The notes: a model not told the origin generated them from the letters alone. DNA of 64,000 nucleotides from Pseudomonadota bacterium (GCA_021816625.1 JAKAXM010000001.1:1-64000); one strand, 5' to 3'. Numbered from the stretch's first letter, positions 26,289 to 35,400 are shown. A program made the numbers and translations.

Positions 26289-26797
26289 GGATTGACCTCG
26301 ATGTAACCGTGCTGCTCGAGCCAGATGATGCGCGCGACGGCACCGGCGTTCACCTTCACATTGGGCAAGAGCTGCTTATTGCCCCAGTGATGGGCCCGCA
26401 TGGTGACCCCGCATTCCTCGATATCGACGCCCTTGTGGAAGAGGGCCTCGATCTGTCCCTTGTAGGGATTACCCGTCCGCACATGCATAAAGCGGTCATA
26501 GGCCTTGTCGTTCAAGAGCATATAACCATCGGCCCCCTGGAAGACCGCATCGATCTTCCAGCGGGTATGGTCGCGCGTGAACTTGGCCAACATCATGCGC
26601 AGCTGCGACAGGCCGACCGGTTCCTTGGTATGTGGAATAAACACCGGATGATCCATATTGAAGACCACCTTGGCGTGCGTAAGCCGCACCGGGATCTGGA
26701 TATGGATCGTGTGCCAGTGCGCCGCACCCTCGACGGCCAGTGCCGGGGCACTGACCGCGAGGAAGGACAACGCTGTCCATAAACTGCCTTTTTTCAC
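26285..26797 (-). CDS. Exported DsrE-family protein (distal copy)
   Basis: 170 residues with a signal peptide (MKKGSLWTALSFLAVSAPALA). The DsrE-like domain keeps one cysteine in IEECGVTMRAHH and the family ending (VKVNAGAVARIIWLEQHGYIEVNP region). DsrE-fold proteins carry sulfur on a conserved Cys or bind small ligands; exported ones are uncharacterised. GTG start at 26797 with AAGGAGG. It lies 27 bases after the porin gene and shares its direction with a second DsrE-like gene upstream. Confidence 0.78.
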   Translation of the reverse strand: MKKGSLWTALSFLAVSAPALAVEGAAHWHTIHIQIPVRLTHAKVVFNMDHPVFIPHTKEPVGLSQLRMMLAKFTRDHTRWKIDAVFQGADGYMLLNDKAYDRFMHVRTGNPYKGQIEALFHKGVDIEECGVTMRAHHWGNKQLLPNVKVNAGAVARIIWLEQHGYIEVNP

Positions 26798-26824
26798 GTA
26801 CCCTCCTTAACCTTCAATCATCCC

Positions 26825-28237
26825 TTAGAATATCAGGGTCGTCTGGACGGCGATCACATTGTCCTTGGCACCCGCAATCGCCGAGGCGTTGTTTTGCCCA
26901 ACCGCTCCCCCCGCAACGGACGACAAATGCGGCACGTCGATGCTGTTGATGGCGTAGTTCACCGTGACCCGCGCCATGGGCGAGAAGTAATACTGGACGC
27001 CCAGGGTCGTGGTCTTGAAGATGCGCTCGAGACCGGGGTTGTTGGTCATGCGGTCATACTGATCATAGCGGGCCTCGAGGTCCCAGTTCTTGGTGACGAA
27101 GAAACCGGTCTCGATATAACCGCCCACCGCGGCATTGTTGGCGCCGGGATAGAGGGTCTCCTGGCAGAGCGGCGAATTGTTTGCGCAGCCCGTACCGCTC
27201 GCAGGGGCGCTGAAGGCCGCCGGCGCCAGTATCCAGCCGGTGCCGCGCATGATCTCGCCCGTCACCCGCAAGGCCCCCGGCTGCATGAAGCCCGTGCGAA
27301 TCTGGGCGCCGAGGCCGTAGCGCTTGAAGGTGTATTTCTGGCGTTGAAAGCCTCCGGTCGTCGCCCCGGTCGTGCTCACATTGAGCGCCTCATGTCCGAG
27401 GTGGTCCCAGACCCAGGCCGTGACCCCGGCCTGATGCGGGCCCTTGCTGTGATGGAAGATATAGGATTCCTGGAGACGCCCGTAATAGCTGGCGCTATTG
27501 GTCTGGGCGTTGGCATAGAGCGGCGAGCCGTTGCCGATCATGGCGGCATAGGCGAACTGCCAGGGGCCGGTATTGAACCAGTCGAAGACCTGCACGCCCT
27601 GGTCGCGGCCGGCGTCTATGGGCGCGGCCTGCACGGCATAGGCCCCAGGTACACCCGTCTCCGCGATCGCGTTGTTCGAACCGATGAACTGATTCTGGAT
27701 CAACTGCCCGCTGACATTGGTGAAATTGATGTAGTCGAAATCGGGTATGCCCTGCAAGACCTCCTCGGGACCCGGGGTCTTGAAGAGGCCCACGCGCACC
27801 CGCGCACCCGGGATCTCATTGAAGGTTACCGAGGCGTCGGTGAGCCGGGGCGTATAGGTCCCATTGGCGTTCGTGTACTGATTGTTACCGAACTCGGCCA
27901 TGATGAAATAGTCGATCTTGTTACTGATCGGCAGGACCGTGCCGCGCACCGCGATGCGCGCGCGCTGGATATTGAAGCTGCTGCTGGAGGTATCCTGGGG
28001 CGCGACCTCGTTGAATTTCGGCACCGAACCATTATAAGGAGCCGCGGGGCCGGCCAGTCCGTTGACCGCCGAACCGCCGCTGTCTTGATAGGTGGGCTGT
28101 ATGAAACCGAACACCCGGTAGGGGGCGGCGATGCCGCTTGGTTCCGTGCCTTGGAGTTGGAACCAGTTGGTGGCGTGTGCACCCCCCGTGAAGCACGCAG
28201 CGGCCACCGCCGCCGCCAGTAACGACTGTTTTTTCAT
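26825..28237 (-). CDS. Phosphate-selective porin O/P-like outer-membrane protein
   Basis: 470 residues with a cleavable signal (ends GGAHA) and a C-terminal aromatic-rich strand ending in Phe (TLIF), the signal for BAM insertion. Alternating strands such as RIAVRGTVLP, KIDYFIMAEFG and GARVRVGLFKTP fit the OprO/OprP-type 16-strand porin family; anion selectivity for phosphate or polyphosphate is inferred. The ATG at 28237 follows AGGAGG. It is sandwiched between two exported DsrE-like genes in one apparent operon. Confidence 0.85.
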   Translation of the reverse strand: MKKQSLLAAAVAAACFTGGAHATNWFQLQGTEPSGIAAPYRVFGFIQPTYQDSGGSAVNGLAGPAAPYNGSVPKFNEVAPQDTSSSSFNIQRARIAVRGTVLPISNKIDYFIMAEFGNNQYTNANGTYTPRLTDASVTFNEIPGARVRVGLFKTPGPEEVLQGIPDFDYINFTNVSGQLIQNQFIGSNNAIAETGVPGAYAVQAAPIDAGRDQGVQVFDWFNTGPWQFAYAAMIGNGSPLYANAQTNSASYYGRLQESYIFHHSKGPHQAGVTAWVWDHLGHEALNVSTTGATTGGFQRQKYTFKRYGLGAQIRTGFMQPGALRVTGEIMRGTGWILAPAAFSAPASGTGCANNSPLCQETLYPGANNAAVGGYIETGFFVTKNWDLEARYDQYDRMTNNPGLERIFKTTTLGVQYYFSPMARVTVNYAINSIDVPHLSSVAGGAVGQNNASAIAGAKDNVIAVQTTLIF

Positions 28238-28300
28238 GAACTCCTCCTAGATGGGACTGCTCTTTTTTAATGTTTTATTCAAGCCGCCGTTACGATCTCG

Positions 28301-28750
28301 TTACGGACGGATGTAATTCCAGCCTTCACTCTCCCGGCGCATGATCTCGATCACGCCACCCGGAACCACGTGGGACACCGGGTTCAGGTCGGCCTTCGTC
28401 AGATGTAGCTTCATCATCGTATTATGGCAGGCCGCGAACTCGACCCCTTCGGCATGCAGACTCTGAATCATCTTCGAATGCACGTTATTCTTCAAGAGCA
28501 GCCGCAAGCCCGGGCCGAAGGCCACGATCTCCAGCTGCACCTTGGTCGGCCCAAAATACTTGAGAACATTGGCCGCGTTGGCGAGCACGAGCTCCTGCTC
28601 TTGCGCCGAACCGTTGCTGATCTGAAACACCACACGATGGGTCGCGAAGGCGTGGCTTTGCAGACCCGCGTAGCTCGGGGCCGCACAGGCCAGGAAGACG
28701 AGAACGGCAAACGCCGCTACGAACCGCTGCTGAATCGCTTGATACCTCAT
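28301..28750 (-). CDS. Exported DsrE-family protein (proximal copy)
   Basis: 149 residues: signal peptide (about residues 1-28, ending PSYAG), then a compact DsrE domain. The conserved Cys is in FAACHNTM, followed by the typical KADLNPVSHVVPGGVIEIM and GWNYIRP ending. It is closer to the DsrE/COG1416 consensus than the distal copy. The ATG at 28750 has GAGGAG nine bases upstream. First gene of a likely dsrE-porin-dsrE operon; function in periplasmic sulfur handling is inference. Confidence 0.82.
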   Translation of the reverse strand: MRYQAIQQRFVAAFAVLVFLACAAPSYAGLQSHAFATHRVVFQISNGSAQEQELVLANAANVLKYFGPTKVQLEIVAFGPGLRLLLKNNVHSKMIQSLHAEGVEFAACHNTMMKLHLTKADLNPVSHVVPGGVIEIMRRESEGWNYIRP

Positions 28751-29250
28751 ATCACATTGCTCCTCTGGTGGGTTTTGATAAATATCCATTTGTTATCGCA
28801 CAGGGCCCCGTCCGCCCCGCCGTTCGTGAACGCGATAGCACGCGGTGCGGCGGTCTATCAGCAACTGCTTCATTTCCTTGTGTGTCGAAAGACTTTATAA
28901 CAGGAACACAGCGGACATGGAACCAGTGGGCGCCCGCCGGGAGGTCGTAGGTGCGGTCGGTGACAGTGCTCGAGCGGTGCGGGGCGCGGCGGTTCATGAC
29001 GGGGGTGATCGCACAAGGCGCCCGGCCGGGACGCCGGTGACTCGCATCAGGACATCGAGAGGCCCGCGCCGGTGGTCGACGGCGGTCGGGAAGCGCGGGC
29101 ATGGCGAGCGCGGATGGAGGGGGGGGCCGCGGCGGGCTAGCGCACCGCGGTACGGCGCCGGAGCCGACGCGCCGGCGGCGGCTTCGGTTTGCGTAAGCCG
29201 CGCCAATTTCTTACGATGACAAGTCCAACACCCCATCACCCGGACCCTCC
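28751..29250. other. Divergent intergenic region between the porin operon and hemC
   Basis: 500 bases without a supported gene. The part next to the DsrE gene is AT-rich (28740-28920) and likely holds that operon's promoter; the rest is very GC-rich, with a candidate hemC promoter at 29189-29217. Confidence 0.5.
29189..29217 (+). promoter_or_regulatory. Candidate sigma-70 promoter of hemC
   Basis: TTGCGT (29189-29194), 17 bases, TACGAT (29212-29217), about 33 bases before the hemC start. Four of six matches to each consensus hexamer. Confidence 0.45.
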
Positions 29251-30183
29251 GTGACCACATTGCATCTCGGGACCCGCCAGAGCGCCCTGGCCTTATGGCA
29301 AGCGACCCATGTCCGCGACCGCCTCACAGCCCTGCACCCGGGCCTTGACGTCGTGATCGTGCCCATGACGACGGAAGGCGATCGCCAGCTCTCCGGACCG
29401 CTGCTCGCCGCAGGCGGCAAGGCCCTGTTTACGAAAGAGCTCGAGCAGGGCCTGCTGGAAGGACGTATCGACATCGCCGTTCATTCCATGAAAGATGTCG
29501 TGGCCGAATTGCCCGCAGGCCTGGAGATCGGCGCCATCCTCGCCCGCGAGGATCCGCGCGACGCGTTGGTCTCGCTTCTGGGCGTAAGCACCATCGCCGC
29601 ACTCCCCGCGGGCGCCCGGATCGGCACGGCGAGCCTGCGGCGGAGTTGTCAACTGCGCGCACTGCGTCCCGACCTGGCCATCCAAAACCTGCGCGGCAAC
29701 GTGAACAGCCGGCTCGCGCGGCTCGATGCCGGGGAATTCTCGGCGATCATCCTGGCCGCCGCGGGCTTGAAGCGCCTGGGCCTCGCCGCCCGCATCAGCG
29801 GCTACCTGCGCCCCGAAGAGAGCCTGCCGGCGGCGGCCCAGGGGGCGGTAGGTATCGAGTGCCGGAGCGGAGACGACCACGTCCGCGCGCTCATAAGCCC
29901 CCTCCACCACCACCCGACGGCCTTGTGTGTGGACGCCGAGCGGGCCGTGACGGCGCGGCTTGCCGGCGGCTGCCGCCTCCCGATCGCCGCCTTCGCGGCC
30001 TTGGATGGCGACCAATTGACTATCCGCGGCCTGGTCGGGGAGCCGGACGGCACGCACCTCATCCGCGCAAGCCATGTTGGCCCCATGACCACGGCCCAAT
30101 CCTTGGCCCAAGCGGTGGCGGGCGACCTGCTGGCGCAAGGGGCCGGGGCCATCATCGAGCGGCTCCTGAAGGACGGGACGTGA
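29251..30183 (+). CDS. hemC: Porphobilinogen deaminase (hydroxymethylbilane synthase)
   Basis: Polymerises four porphobilinogens into hydroxymethylbilane in tetrapyrrole synthesis. 310 residues, family length. GTRQSALALWQA at the N-terminus, VHSMKDV near residue 77, RGNVNSRL, and the dipyrromethane-cofactor Cys in AGGCRLPIAAF near residue 243. Start GTG at 29251; the ribosome binding site is poor. Its TGA overlaps the GTG of hemD by four bases. Confidence 0.96.
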   Translation: MTTLHLGTRQSALALWQATHVRDRLTALHPGLDVVIVPMTTEGDRQLSGPLLAAGGKALFTKELEQGLLEGRIDIAVHSMKDVVAELPAGLEIGAILAREDPRDALVSLLGVSTIAALPAGARIGTASLRRSCQLRALRPDLAIQNLRGNVNSRLARLDAGEFSAIILAAAGLKRLGLAARISGYLRPEESLPAAAQGAVGIECRSGDDHVRALISPLHHHPTALCVDAERAVTARLAGGCRLPIAAFAALDGDQLTIRGLVGEPDGTHLIRASHVGPMTTAQSLAQAVAGDLLAQGAGAIIERLLKDGT

Positions 30184-30965
30184 GCGCCCTGGCCGGCCTT
30201 ACGATCCTCGTGACCCGGCCTGCCGCGCAGGCACAGGCCTTGGTGGACAAACTGGCCGCGGCCGGCGCCCGTCCCGTTCCCTTCGCGGCCGTCGAGATCG
30301 CCGCGCCCCGCGACATCGAGGCCCTAAAGGCCGTCATGATGCGGCTTACGGACTTCGACTGGGCGATCTTCATAAGCCCCAACGCCGTCGCCCAGGCCTT
30401 CAACTGGCTCCAGGGCTGGGGCCAGGCCTGGCCCGCCACGGTTCGGATCGCGGCCATCGGCAAAGGCAGCGCTCGGGAATTGAAGCGCGTAGGCCACCCG
30501 GAGGCCCTGGTCCCCACCGGACGGTTCGACAGTGAGTCTTTACTGGCCATGGACCCTTTGCAGGACGTTGCGGGCAAGGCCATACTGATCGTGAGGGGCG
30601 AAGGCGGCCGGGAGCTTTTGGGGGACACCCTGAAGGCCCGCGGCGCGCACATCGAATACGCCGAATGTTATCGCCGCACCGCGCCCTCGGCGGATGTGTC
30701 GGTGCTGCTGCGCCTGTGGGCCCGCCAGGGCATGGATGCCGTGCTGTTGACGAGCGTCGAGGGCGTCCACCACCTCTACGGGGCGCTCGGGCATGTGGGG
30801 CGCCAATGGCTCGTGCGCACGGCGCTTGTGGTCGCGAGCCCGCGGATCCGCGAGGCCTGCGTGGCGCTCGGCCTGCAGGGCCCGATAGTGGTTGCCTCCG
30901 GCGCCGACGACGAGGCCCTGATCGCCGCTTTACTTTCCTGGCGCGCCGGCCAAAACCCCCTATAA
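30180..30965 (+). CDS. hemD: Uroporphyrinogen-III synthase
   Basis: Closes hydroxymethylbilane to uroporphyrinogen III with inversion of ring D. 261 residues with the two-domain fold; weakly conserved family, recognised by LTILVTRPAAQA, DWAIFISPNAV, the IAAIGKGSAREL stretch, VLLTSVEGV and the GPIVVASGADDEAL end. Start GTG at 30180 overlapping the hemC stop. It is followed by hemX, the standard gammaproteobacterial order. Confidence 0.93.
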   Translation: MSALAGLTILVTRPAAQAQALVDKLAAAGARPVPFAAVEIAAPRDIEALKAVMMRLTDFDWAIFISPNAVAQAFNWLQGWGQAWPATVRIAAIGKGSARELKRVGHPEALVPTGRFDSESLLAMDPLQDVAGKAILIVRGEGGRELLGDTLKARGAHIEYAECYRRTAPSADVSVLLRLWARQGMDAVLLTSVEGVHHLYGALGHVGRQWLVRTALVVASPRIREACVALGLQGPIVVASGADDEALIAALLSWRAGQNPL

Positions 30966-30989
30966 TCGCTAAAACAACAAAGAGTCCCC

Positions 30990-31994
30990 ATGGCTGACGA
31001 AACCGATAAGATCCCCGTGCCCGCCCCCTCCGCGCGGCCGCGGCCGACCCGCTCTGTGACCGGCGGGCTCGCCCTGCTCTTGTCGCTCGTCGCGCTGATC
31101 GGAGTCGTGTACCTCTGGTACCTCATGTCCTACAAATCCGATGTCGTCGGCATCGACGTCGCCCACCGGCTACAGACCCAAGGCCAAAGGCTTGCCCGCA
31201 TCGACACGGAGCTGCAGGCGTTAAAGCAGGAGCGGCAGGCAGACCAGCGGCTCCTGCGGACGGTCGAACGCCGCGAGGAATCCCTGGCCAACCGCCATCA
31301 GGGCGGACATCACTTTGAGGTGCGCGCGGCCGAAGACCTGCTGCTCATCGCCAATGACCAGCTCCGCTTCGAGCACGATGTGCCGCTTGCGCTTCTCGCG
31401 CTCCACCAAGCAGAGCGCACGCTCCGGCGCCAAGCGGATCCACGGCTGCTGCCGGTGCGTACCGCCATCCTCCAGGAGATCCTGCGTCTGAAGGCCGTGC
31501 GCAGCACCCACACCTCGACCATGGCATTGGAGCTCGTGGCGCTCGCCCACAGCGTACAGACCTTACCGCTCGCCGTTCCCCGGCCGCTGACGAGGAAACC
31601 GGCGCAAGCGCCCCAGCGCGTAGCCGAACCCTTTTGGCGGCGGGCCGTCCATGGCATCTGGCAAGACTTCACCACACTGATCCGCATTCACAAGATCCCG
31701 ATCCACGAACAGGCCCTGCTCGCGCCCAAACGCGCCTATTTTCTGCGCCAGAACCTTGCCCTGCGTCTCTATGCGGCACAGCTCGCCCTTCTCGAGCACC
31801 ACCCGGCCGTCATGCGTGCCGACCTCGCGGCCTCCGCGGCCTGGGTGACGCAATATTTCGATGGCCACAGCCGATCGGTTCAGACGGTGCTTGCGCACCT
31901 ACACGAGCTGCAGGCCAAGACCGCAAAGCTCGCCTGGCCCGACATCTCCCATTCGCTGCATCTGCTGCGCGCCCTGGCGCGTACGGGCTCATGA
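30990..31994 (+). CDS. hemX: HemX-like membrane protein
   Basis: 334 residues. Low-complexity N-terminus, one membrane span (GLALLLSLVALIGVVYLWYL, about residues 30-50), then a long periplasmic coiled-coil and helical domain. Although often annotated as uroporphyrinogen-III methyltransferase, it has no methyltransferase motif; its role in heme synthesis is unknown. The stop overlaps the hemY start by four bases. Confidence 0.9.
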   Translation: MADETDKIPVPAPSARPRPTRSVTGGLALLLSLVALIGVVYLWYLMSYKSDVVGIDVAHRLQTQGQRLARIDTELQALKQERQADQRLLRTVERREESLANRHQGGHHFEVRAAEDLLLIANDQLRFEHDVPLALLALHQAERTLRRQADPRLLPVRTAILQEILRLKAVRSTHTSTMALELVALAHSVQTLPLAVPRPLTRKPAQAPQRVAEPFWRRAVHGIWQDFTTLIRIHKIPIHEQALLAPKRAYFLRQNLALRLYAAQLALLEHHPAVMRADLAASAAWVTQYFDGHSRSVQTVLAHLHELQAKTAKLAWPDISHSLHLLRALARTGS

Positions 31995-33208
31995 AGACGC
32001 TAGCCGGCATCGTGGCCTTGCTGGCCGCCACGGTGCTCGTCACCCTAGCGGCCCTGCACAACCCGGGCTACGTCCTCATAGAACGCAGCCCCTGGAGCGT
32101 GGAGATGCCGCTCACCTTGTTTGTGCTGCTGCTCATCGCCCTCGTCATATTGCTTTATGGCTTACTGCACCTGACCATACGCCTGTTGCGCCTCCCAAGG
32201 GACGTCGGCCGCTGGCGCATCGACCGGCGTTTGCGTCATCAGCAAAAGGCCCTGCACACGGGGCTTGCTAAGTTCCTGGAAGGCGACTACGGCGCCGCCG
32301 AGAAGGATCTCGTGGGCGACCTTAAGGGGGATGACGTGCCGGGCGTGCACTTTCTCGTGGCGGCATGCGCGGCCCAAGGGCAAGGGCACAAGGAACAGCG
32401 CGACCGGTACCTGACACAGGCGCAGCGCGCCCCAGGGCTCGCGCTCGCCGCAGGCCTTCTGCAGGCCCATCTGCACGAAGCGGCCCGCGAATTCGAGCGC
32501 GGGCTTGCCACCCTGAATGCCTTGCGGATCACGCACCCCGGCAATCGCACGGTGCTACGCCTGCTCGCCCAACGGGCACGTGGCTTGCGCGACTGGACGG
32601 CAGTTACGCAGCTCGCACCGGAACTGCGCCGCTACAAGGCCATGGAGCCGGCCGCGATCGATGAGATCGAACGCGATGCGCACCGCCAACTGCTGTTGCT
32701 CGCCGGCCCCGCGGGGGGTCGCGAGGTGTGGCAGGCAATACCGCGCGTGCACCGCCAGCATCGCGCCTTGGTCGCCGTCCAGGCACGCCATCTGATCCGG
32801 GAGGGCGCCTTCGAAGACGCCGAGCAACTGCTGCTGCCGGCCTTGCGGCATGAGCTCGACGACGAACTCCTGGGGGTGTACGGGGAACTGCGGGGCAGCG
32901 ACAGCCTGCGCTTCCTGTCGCACGCCGAATCTTGGCTTAAGACCCACCCCCAGAACCCGGCGCTCTTGCTGTGCGCAGCCAAGCTCGCCCAGGCGGCGAG
33001 CCTGCCCGGCAAGGCCCGCGAATACGCCGAGCGTTGTGCGCGCCACAACCCGCCAAACGAGGCGTATGCGGAGCTCGCGACGCTCATGGAACAGCTGGGA
33101 GACGACGCGCGGGCCCGCGAGTACTGCCGGCGCGGGCTCGACCTCCAAAAAACCCGCAGCGACCGGCCGCGCACCGATGGTTTGCTCGCGACCATCCTCC
33201 GCAGCTAG
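31991..33208 (+). CDS. hemY: HemY protein (TPR-containing, heme biosynthesis cluster)
   Basis: 405 residues: two N-terminal membrane spans (AGIVALLAATVLVTLAAL and TLFVLLLIALVILLYGLLHL), HemY_N domain, and a cytosolic TPR array. The proteobacterial HemY is not the protoporphyrinogen oxidase of Gram-positives; it is thought to organise heme-synthesis enzymes at the membrane. The ATG at 31991 overlaps hemX. Last gene of hemCDXY, convergent with the CDF gene. Confidence 0.92.
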   Translation: MKTLAGIVALLAATVLVTLAALHNPGYVLIERSPWSVEMPLTLFVLLLIALVILLYGLLHLTIRLLRLPRDVGRWRIDRRLRHQQKALHTGLAKFLEGDYGAAEKDLVGDLKGDDVPGVHFLVAACAAQGQGHKEQRDRYLTQAQRAPGLALAAGLLQAHLHEAAREFERGLATLNALRITHPGNRTVLRLLAQRARGLRDWTAVTQLAPELRRYKAMEPAAIDEIERDAHRQLLLLAGPAGGREVWQAIPRVHRQHRALVAVQARHLIREGAFEDAEQLLLPALRHELDDELLGVYGELRGSDSLRFLSHAESWLKTHPQNPALLLCAAKLAQAASLPGKAREYAERCARHNPPNEAYAELATLMEQLGDDARAREYCRRGLDLQKTRSDRPRTDGLLATILRS

Positions 33209-33237
33209 GGACTCATCCAGGTCGTCGGGGCGGCCGT

Positions 33238-34194
33238 TTAGCGGCAGGGGTGGATGGGGATCACGGTACGTCCGCGGGGTCCGGGGGCTGTCATAACCTC
33301 CGGTTGTAAGGTCACATGATCGATATCGAAGCGATCGTGCAGCAACCCCTGCATGGCGTCCAGTAGCTCCGGCCACCGTCCCGGATCATCGAGCACGACA
33401 TGCGCCGATAGCGCGAGCCGGCCCGAGGATAGGGTCCAGATGTGCAAATCGTGCACCGATATCGCCCCCGGGGTCGCGGCGAGGGCCTGACCGACGCTGC
33501 GCAGATCGAGATGGCTTGGGACCCCTTCCATAAGGATATTAATGGTCTCGCGCAGGAGCTGCACCGTGGAGTAGAGGATGAGTCCCGAGATGACGAGCGA
33601 CAGGATCGGATCGATCGGCAACCATCCGGTAAAGAAGATCACGGCACCCGCGACCAACGCAGCCGCCGAACCCAAGAGGTCGCCCAGCACATGCAGGATG
33701 GCGCTGCGGGTGTTCAGGGTGTGGCGTTCCTGACTGAGGACATACACGATGCCACCGTTGACGAGGAGACCGAGGGCTGCGACCGCCATGACGGCCCCAC
33801 CAGCTACCGGTTGGGGGTGCTGCAGTCGGCCGATGGCGGCCACGACGATGGCGATCACGACCCCGAGCAACACGAGGCCGTTTAGAAAGGCCACTATGAT
33901 CTCGGTACGGGCAAAACCGTAGGAGTGGCGCGCCGACGGCGGGCGGCGGGCAATGCGTAGGGCGAACAGGGACAAGCCGAGCGCGAGCGTGTCAGAGGCG
34001 ACATGGCCGGCGTCGCTCAACAGGGCCAAAGAATGGGTGAGAAGCCCCGTGACGCCCTCGATCACTGCAAAGAGGCCCGTCAATAAGAGCGAGACGCGCA
34101 GGCCGCGGCCTTCCGGTCCTGCGTGGTCGGCGTGGCCATGGTCATCATGGTGATGGTGATGGGTATGGCCGTGATGCGCATGATGCGCGCTCAT
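33238..34194 (-). CDS. Cation diffusion facilitator (zinc/cobalt/cadmium exporter)
   Basis: 318 residues with six membrane spans. The first 26 residues are extremely His-rich (HHHHHDDHGHADH), likely a metal-sensing or -loading tail. Span 2 carries HSLALLSDAGHVASD with the transport-site HxxxD; span 5 has HVLGDLLGSA with the second HxxxD, so Zn2+ (and possibly Cd2+/Co2+) selectivity is expected, CzcD/ZitB type. The C-terminal cytoplasmic domain is present. The ATG overlaps the stop of the reductase gene by four bases. Confidence 0.92.
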   Translation of the reverse strand: MSAHHAHHGHTHHHHHDDHGHADHAGPEGRGLRVSLLLTGLFAVIEGVTGLLTHSLALLSDAGHVASDTLALGLSLFALRIARRPPSARHSYGFARTEIIVAFLNGLVLLGVVIAIVVAAIGRLQHPQPVAGGAVMAVAALGLLVNGGIVYVLSQERHTLNTRSAILHVLGDLLGSAAALVAGAVIFFTGWLPIDPILSLVISGLILYSTVQLLRETINILMEGVPSHLDLRSVGQALAATPGAISVHDLHIWTLSSGRLALSAHVVLDDPGRWPELLDAMQGLLHDRFDIDHVTLQPEVMTAPGPRGRTVIPIHPCR

Positions 34195-35204
34195 AGGGGG
34201 GTGGGATCCTGGGCGTACTCGAAGGCGTCATAATAGAAGGCCTCGGGCGGCAGACCGTGATCGACTAATAGCTGTTTGGCGGCCGTGATCATCTTTGGTG
34301 GCCCGCTCGCATAGACCTCGCGGCCCGCCAGATCGGGAAAATCGGCCACCACGGCCTCTTGGACATAACCCGTCCGCCCCGTCCAGCCCGTCGGGGGCCG
34401 CGACAGCACGGGCGTGTACTGGATGGGCTCGTGGGTCGCCGCCCATGTGCACGCGAGGTCGTGCAAATAGAGGTCTGCGCGCGTACGAGCCCCCCAGTAG
34501 AGATGCAGGGGCCGCCGTCCATGACCTGCCAAGGCCTGCTCGACGATCGCCTTCATCGGCGCGAAACCCGTGCCGGCGGCCATCAGGATAACGGGCTTGT
34601 CGGAATCATCGCGCAGAAAGAACGTACCCAGTGGTCCCTCGAAGCGCAATAAGGCACGTTCCTGCATGGCGTTGAACACGTGACCTGAGAACAGTCCGCC
34701 CGGGACATGGCGGACGTGGATCTCGAGCAGTTCGTCCTGGCCGGGCGCATTGGCGAGCGAGTAGCTGCGGCGCCGGCCGTCTTTCAAAAGGATATCGATG
34801 TACTGACCCGCCAAGTATTGAAGCCGCTCGTTTTGCGGCAGCTTCAAGAAAAGGCGCATGACATCGGCGGCGAGTTTCTCCATGCGCGCGACGCGGCAGG
34901 GCAAGGTCTTTATGATGATGTCCTTCGCGATACCGATCTCACGGGCCTCGATAACCACGGGACCGCTCGGCACGGCGCGGCAAAAAAGCGCGAGCCCGGC
35001 GGCCTTTTCAGTCTCGCTCAAGGCCTTGCCCTCATAGCGACCATGGGTCACGGTGCCGGCCATGATCCGCCCCTTACAGGTCCCGCAGGCGCCGTTACGG
35101 CAACTGTAGGGCAGATGGAAGCCCTCGCGCAGCGCGGCCTCGAGTATGGTCTCTCCGGGCGCGGTCTCGTACTCATGGCCGCTGGGCTCGATTCGGACTT
35201 TCAC
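34191..35204 (-). CDS. 2Fe-2S ferredoxin:NAD(P)H reductase, CDP-6-deoxyglucoseen reductase-like
   Basis: 337 residues in three parts: N-terminal plant-type 2Fe-2S ferredoxin with CRNGACGTC and the fourth Cys in LFCRAV; FAD-binding domain with RRSYSLANAP; NAD domain with MAAGTGFAPMKAI and the CGPP-like YASGPPKM end. It transfers electrons from NAD(P)H to a partner oxygenase or dehydrase; none is adjacent. The start is a GTG at 35204. It is translationally coupled to the CDF exporter. Confidence 0.88.
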   Translation of the reverse strand: MKVRIEPSGHEYETAPGETILEAALREGFHLPYSCRNGACGTCKGRIMAGTVTHGRYEGKALSETEKAAGLALFCRAVPSGPVVIEAREIGIAKDIIIKTLPCRVARMEKLAADVMRLFLKLPQNERLQYLAGQYIDILLKDGRRRSYSLANAPGQDELLEIHVRHVPGGLFSGHVFNAMQERALLRFEGPLGTFFLRDDSDKPVILMAAGTGFAPMKAIVEQALAGHGRRPLHLYWGARTRADLYLHDLACTWAATHEPIQYTPVLSRPPTGWTGRTGYVQEAVVADFPDLAGREVYASGPPKMITAAKQLLVDHGLPPEAFYYDAFEYAQDPTPL

Positions 35205-35311
35205 GGGTCACCGTTCCTGATGCAGAAGTGTCCCCTATTGTCCCTAAAAGGCCCGCCCCGCGAAAGGTGGGCATTCCCCCTTTCGGATCACGCGATCCCA
35301 GGCCCCCGCTT

Positions 35312-35335
35312 ATCCGGGCGGCGAGCCGCCCGGAT
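35312..35335. repeat. Perfect 11-bp inverted repeat between divergent genes
   Basis: ATCCGGGCGGC (35312-35322) and GCCGCCCGGAT (35325-35335) with a two-base centre. It lies just upstream of the candidate promoter of the ABC exporter operon and between that operon and the reductase-CDF operon. It could be a regulator-binding dyad or a DNA hairpin; there is no T-run for a terminator. Confidence 0.6.
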
Positions 35336-35338
35336 GCG

Positions 35339-35367
35339 TTGACAAAACGGCATGCCCGGCCTTTAAT
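35339..35367 (+). promoter_or_regulatory. Strong candidate sigma-70 promoter of the Gld-type ABC operon
   Basis: Consensus TTGACA (35339-35344), 17-base spacer, TTTAAT (35362-35367), 33 bases before the ABC ATPase start. It directly follows the 24-bp dyad. Confidence 0.65.
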
Positions 35368-35400
35368 GCCGGCTATGCAAAACGAGGCCCCGATCAGGAT

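Noticed and set aside
26894-28222. 442-codon plus-strand frame opposite the porin
   Set aside because: Antisense shadow of a gene with a clear signal peptide, barrel pattern and ribosome binding site.
28994-29260. Minus-strand frame with a C-W-T-C-H heme-like motif upstream of hemC
   Set aside because: One motif only, the rest is Arg/Pro low complexity with no start signals, and it overlaps the hemC promoter and start.
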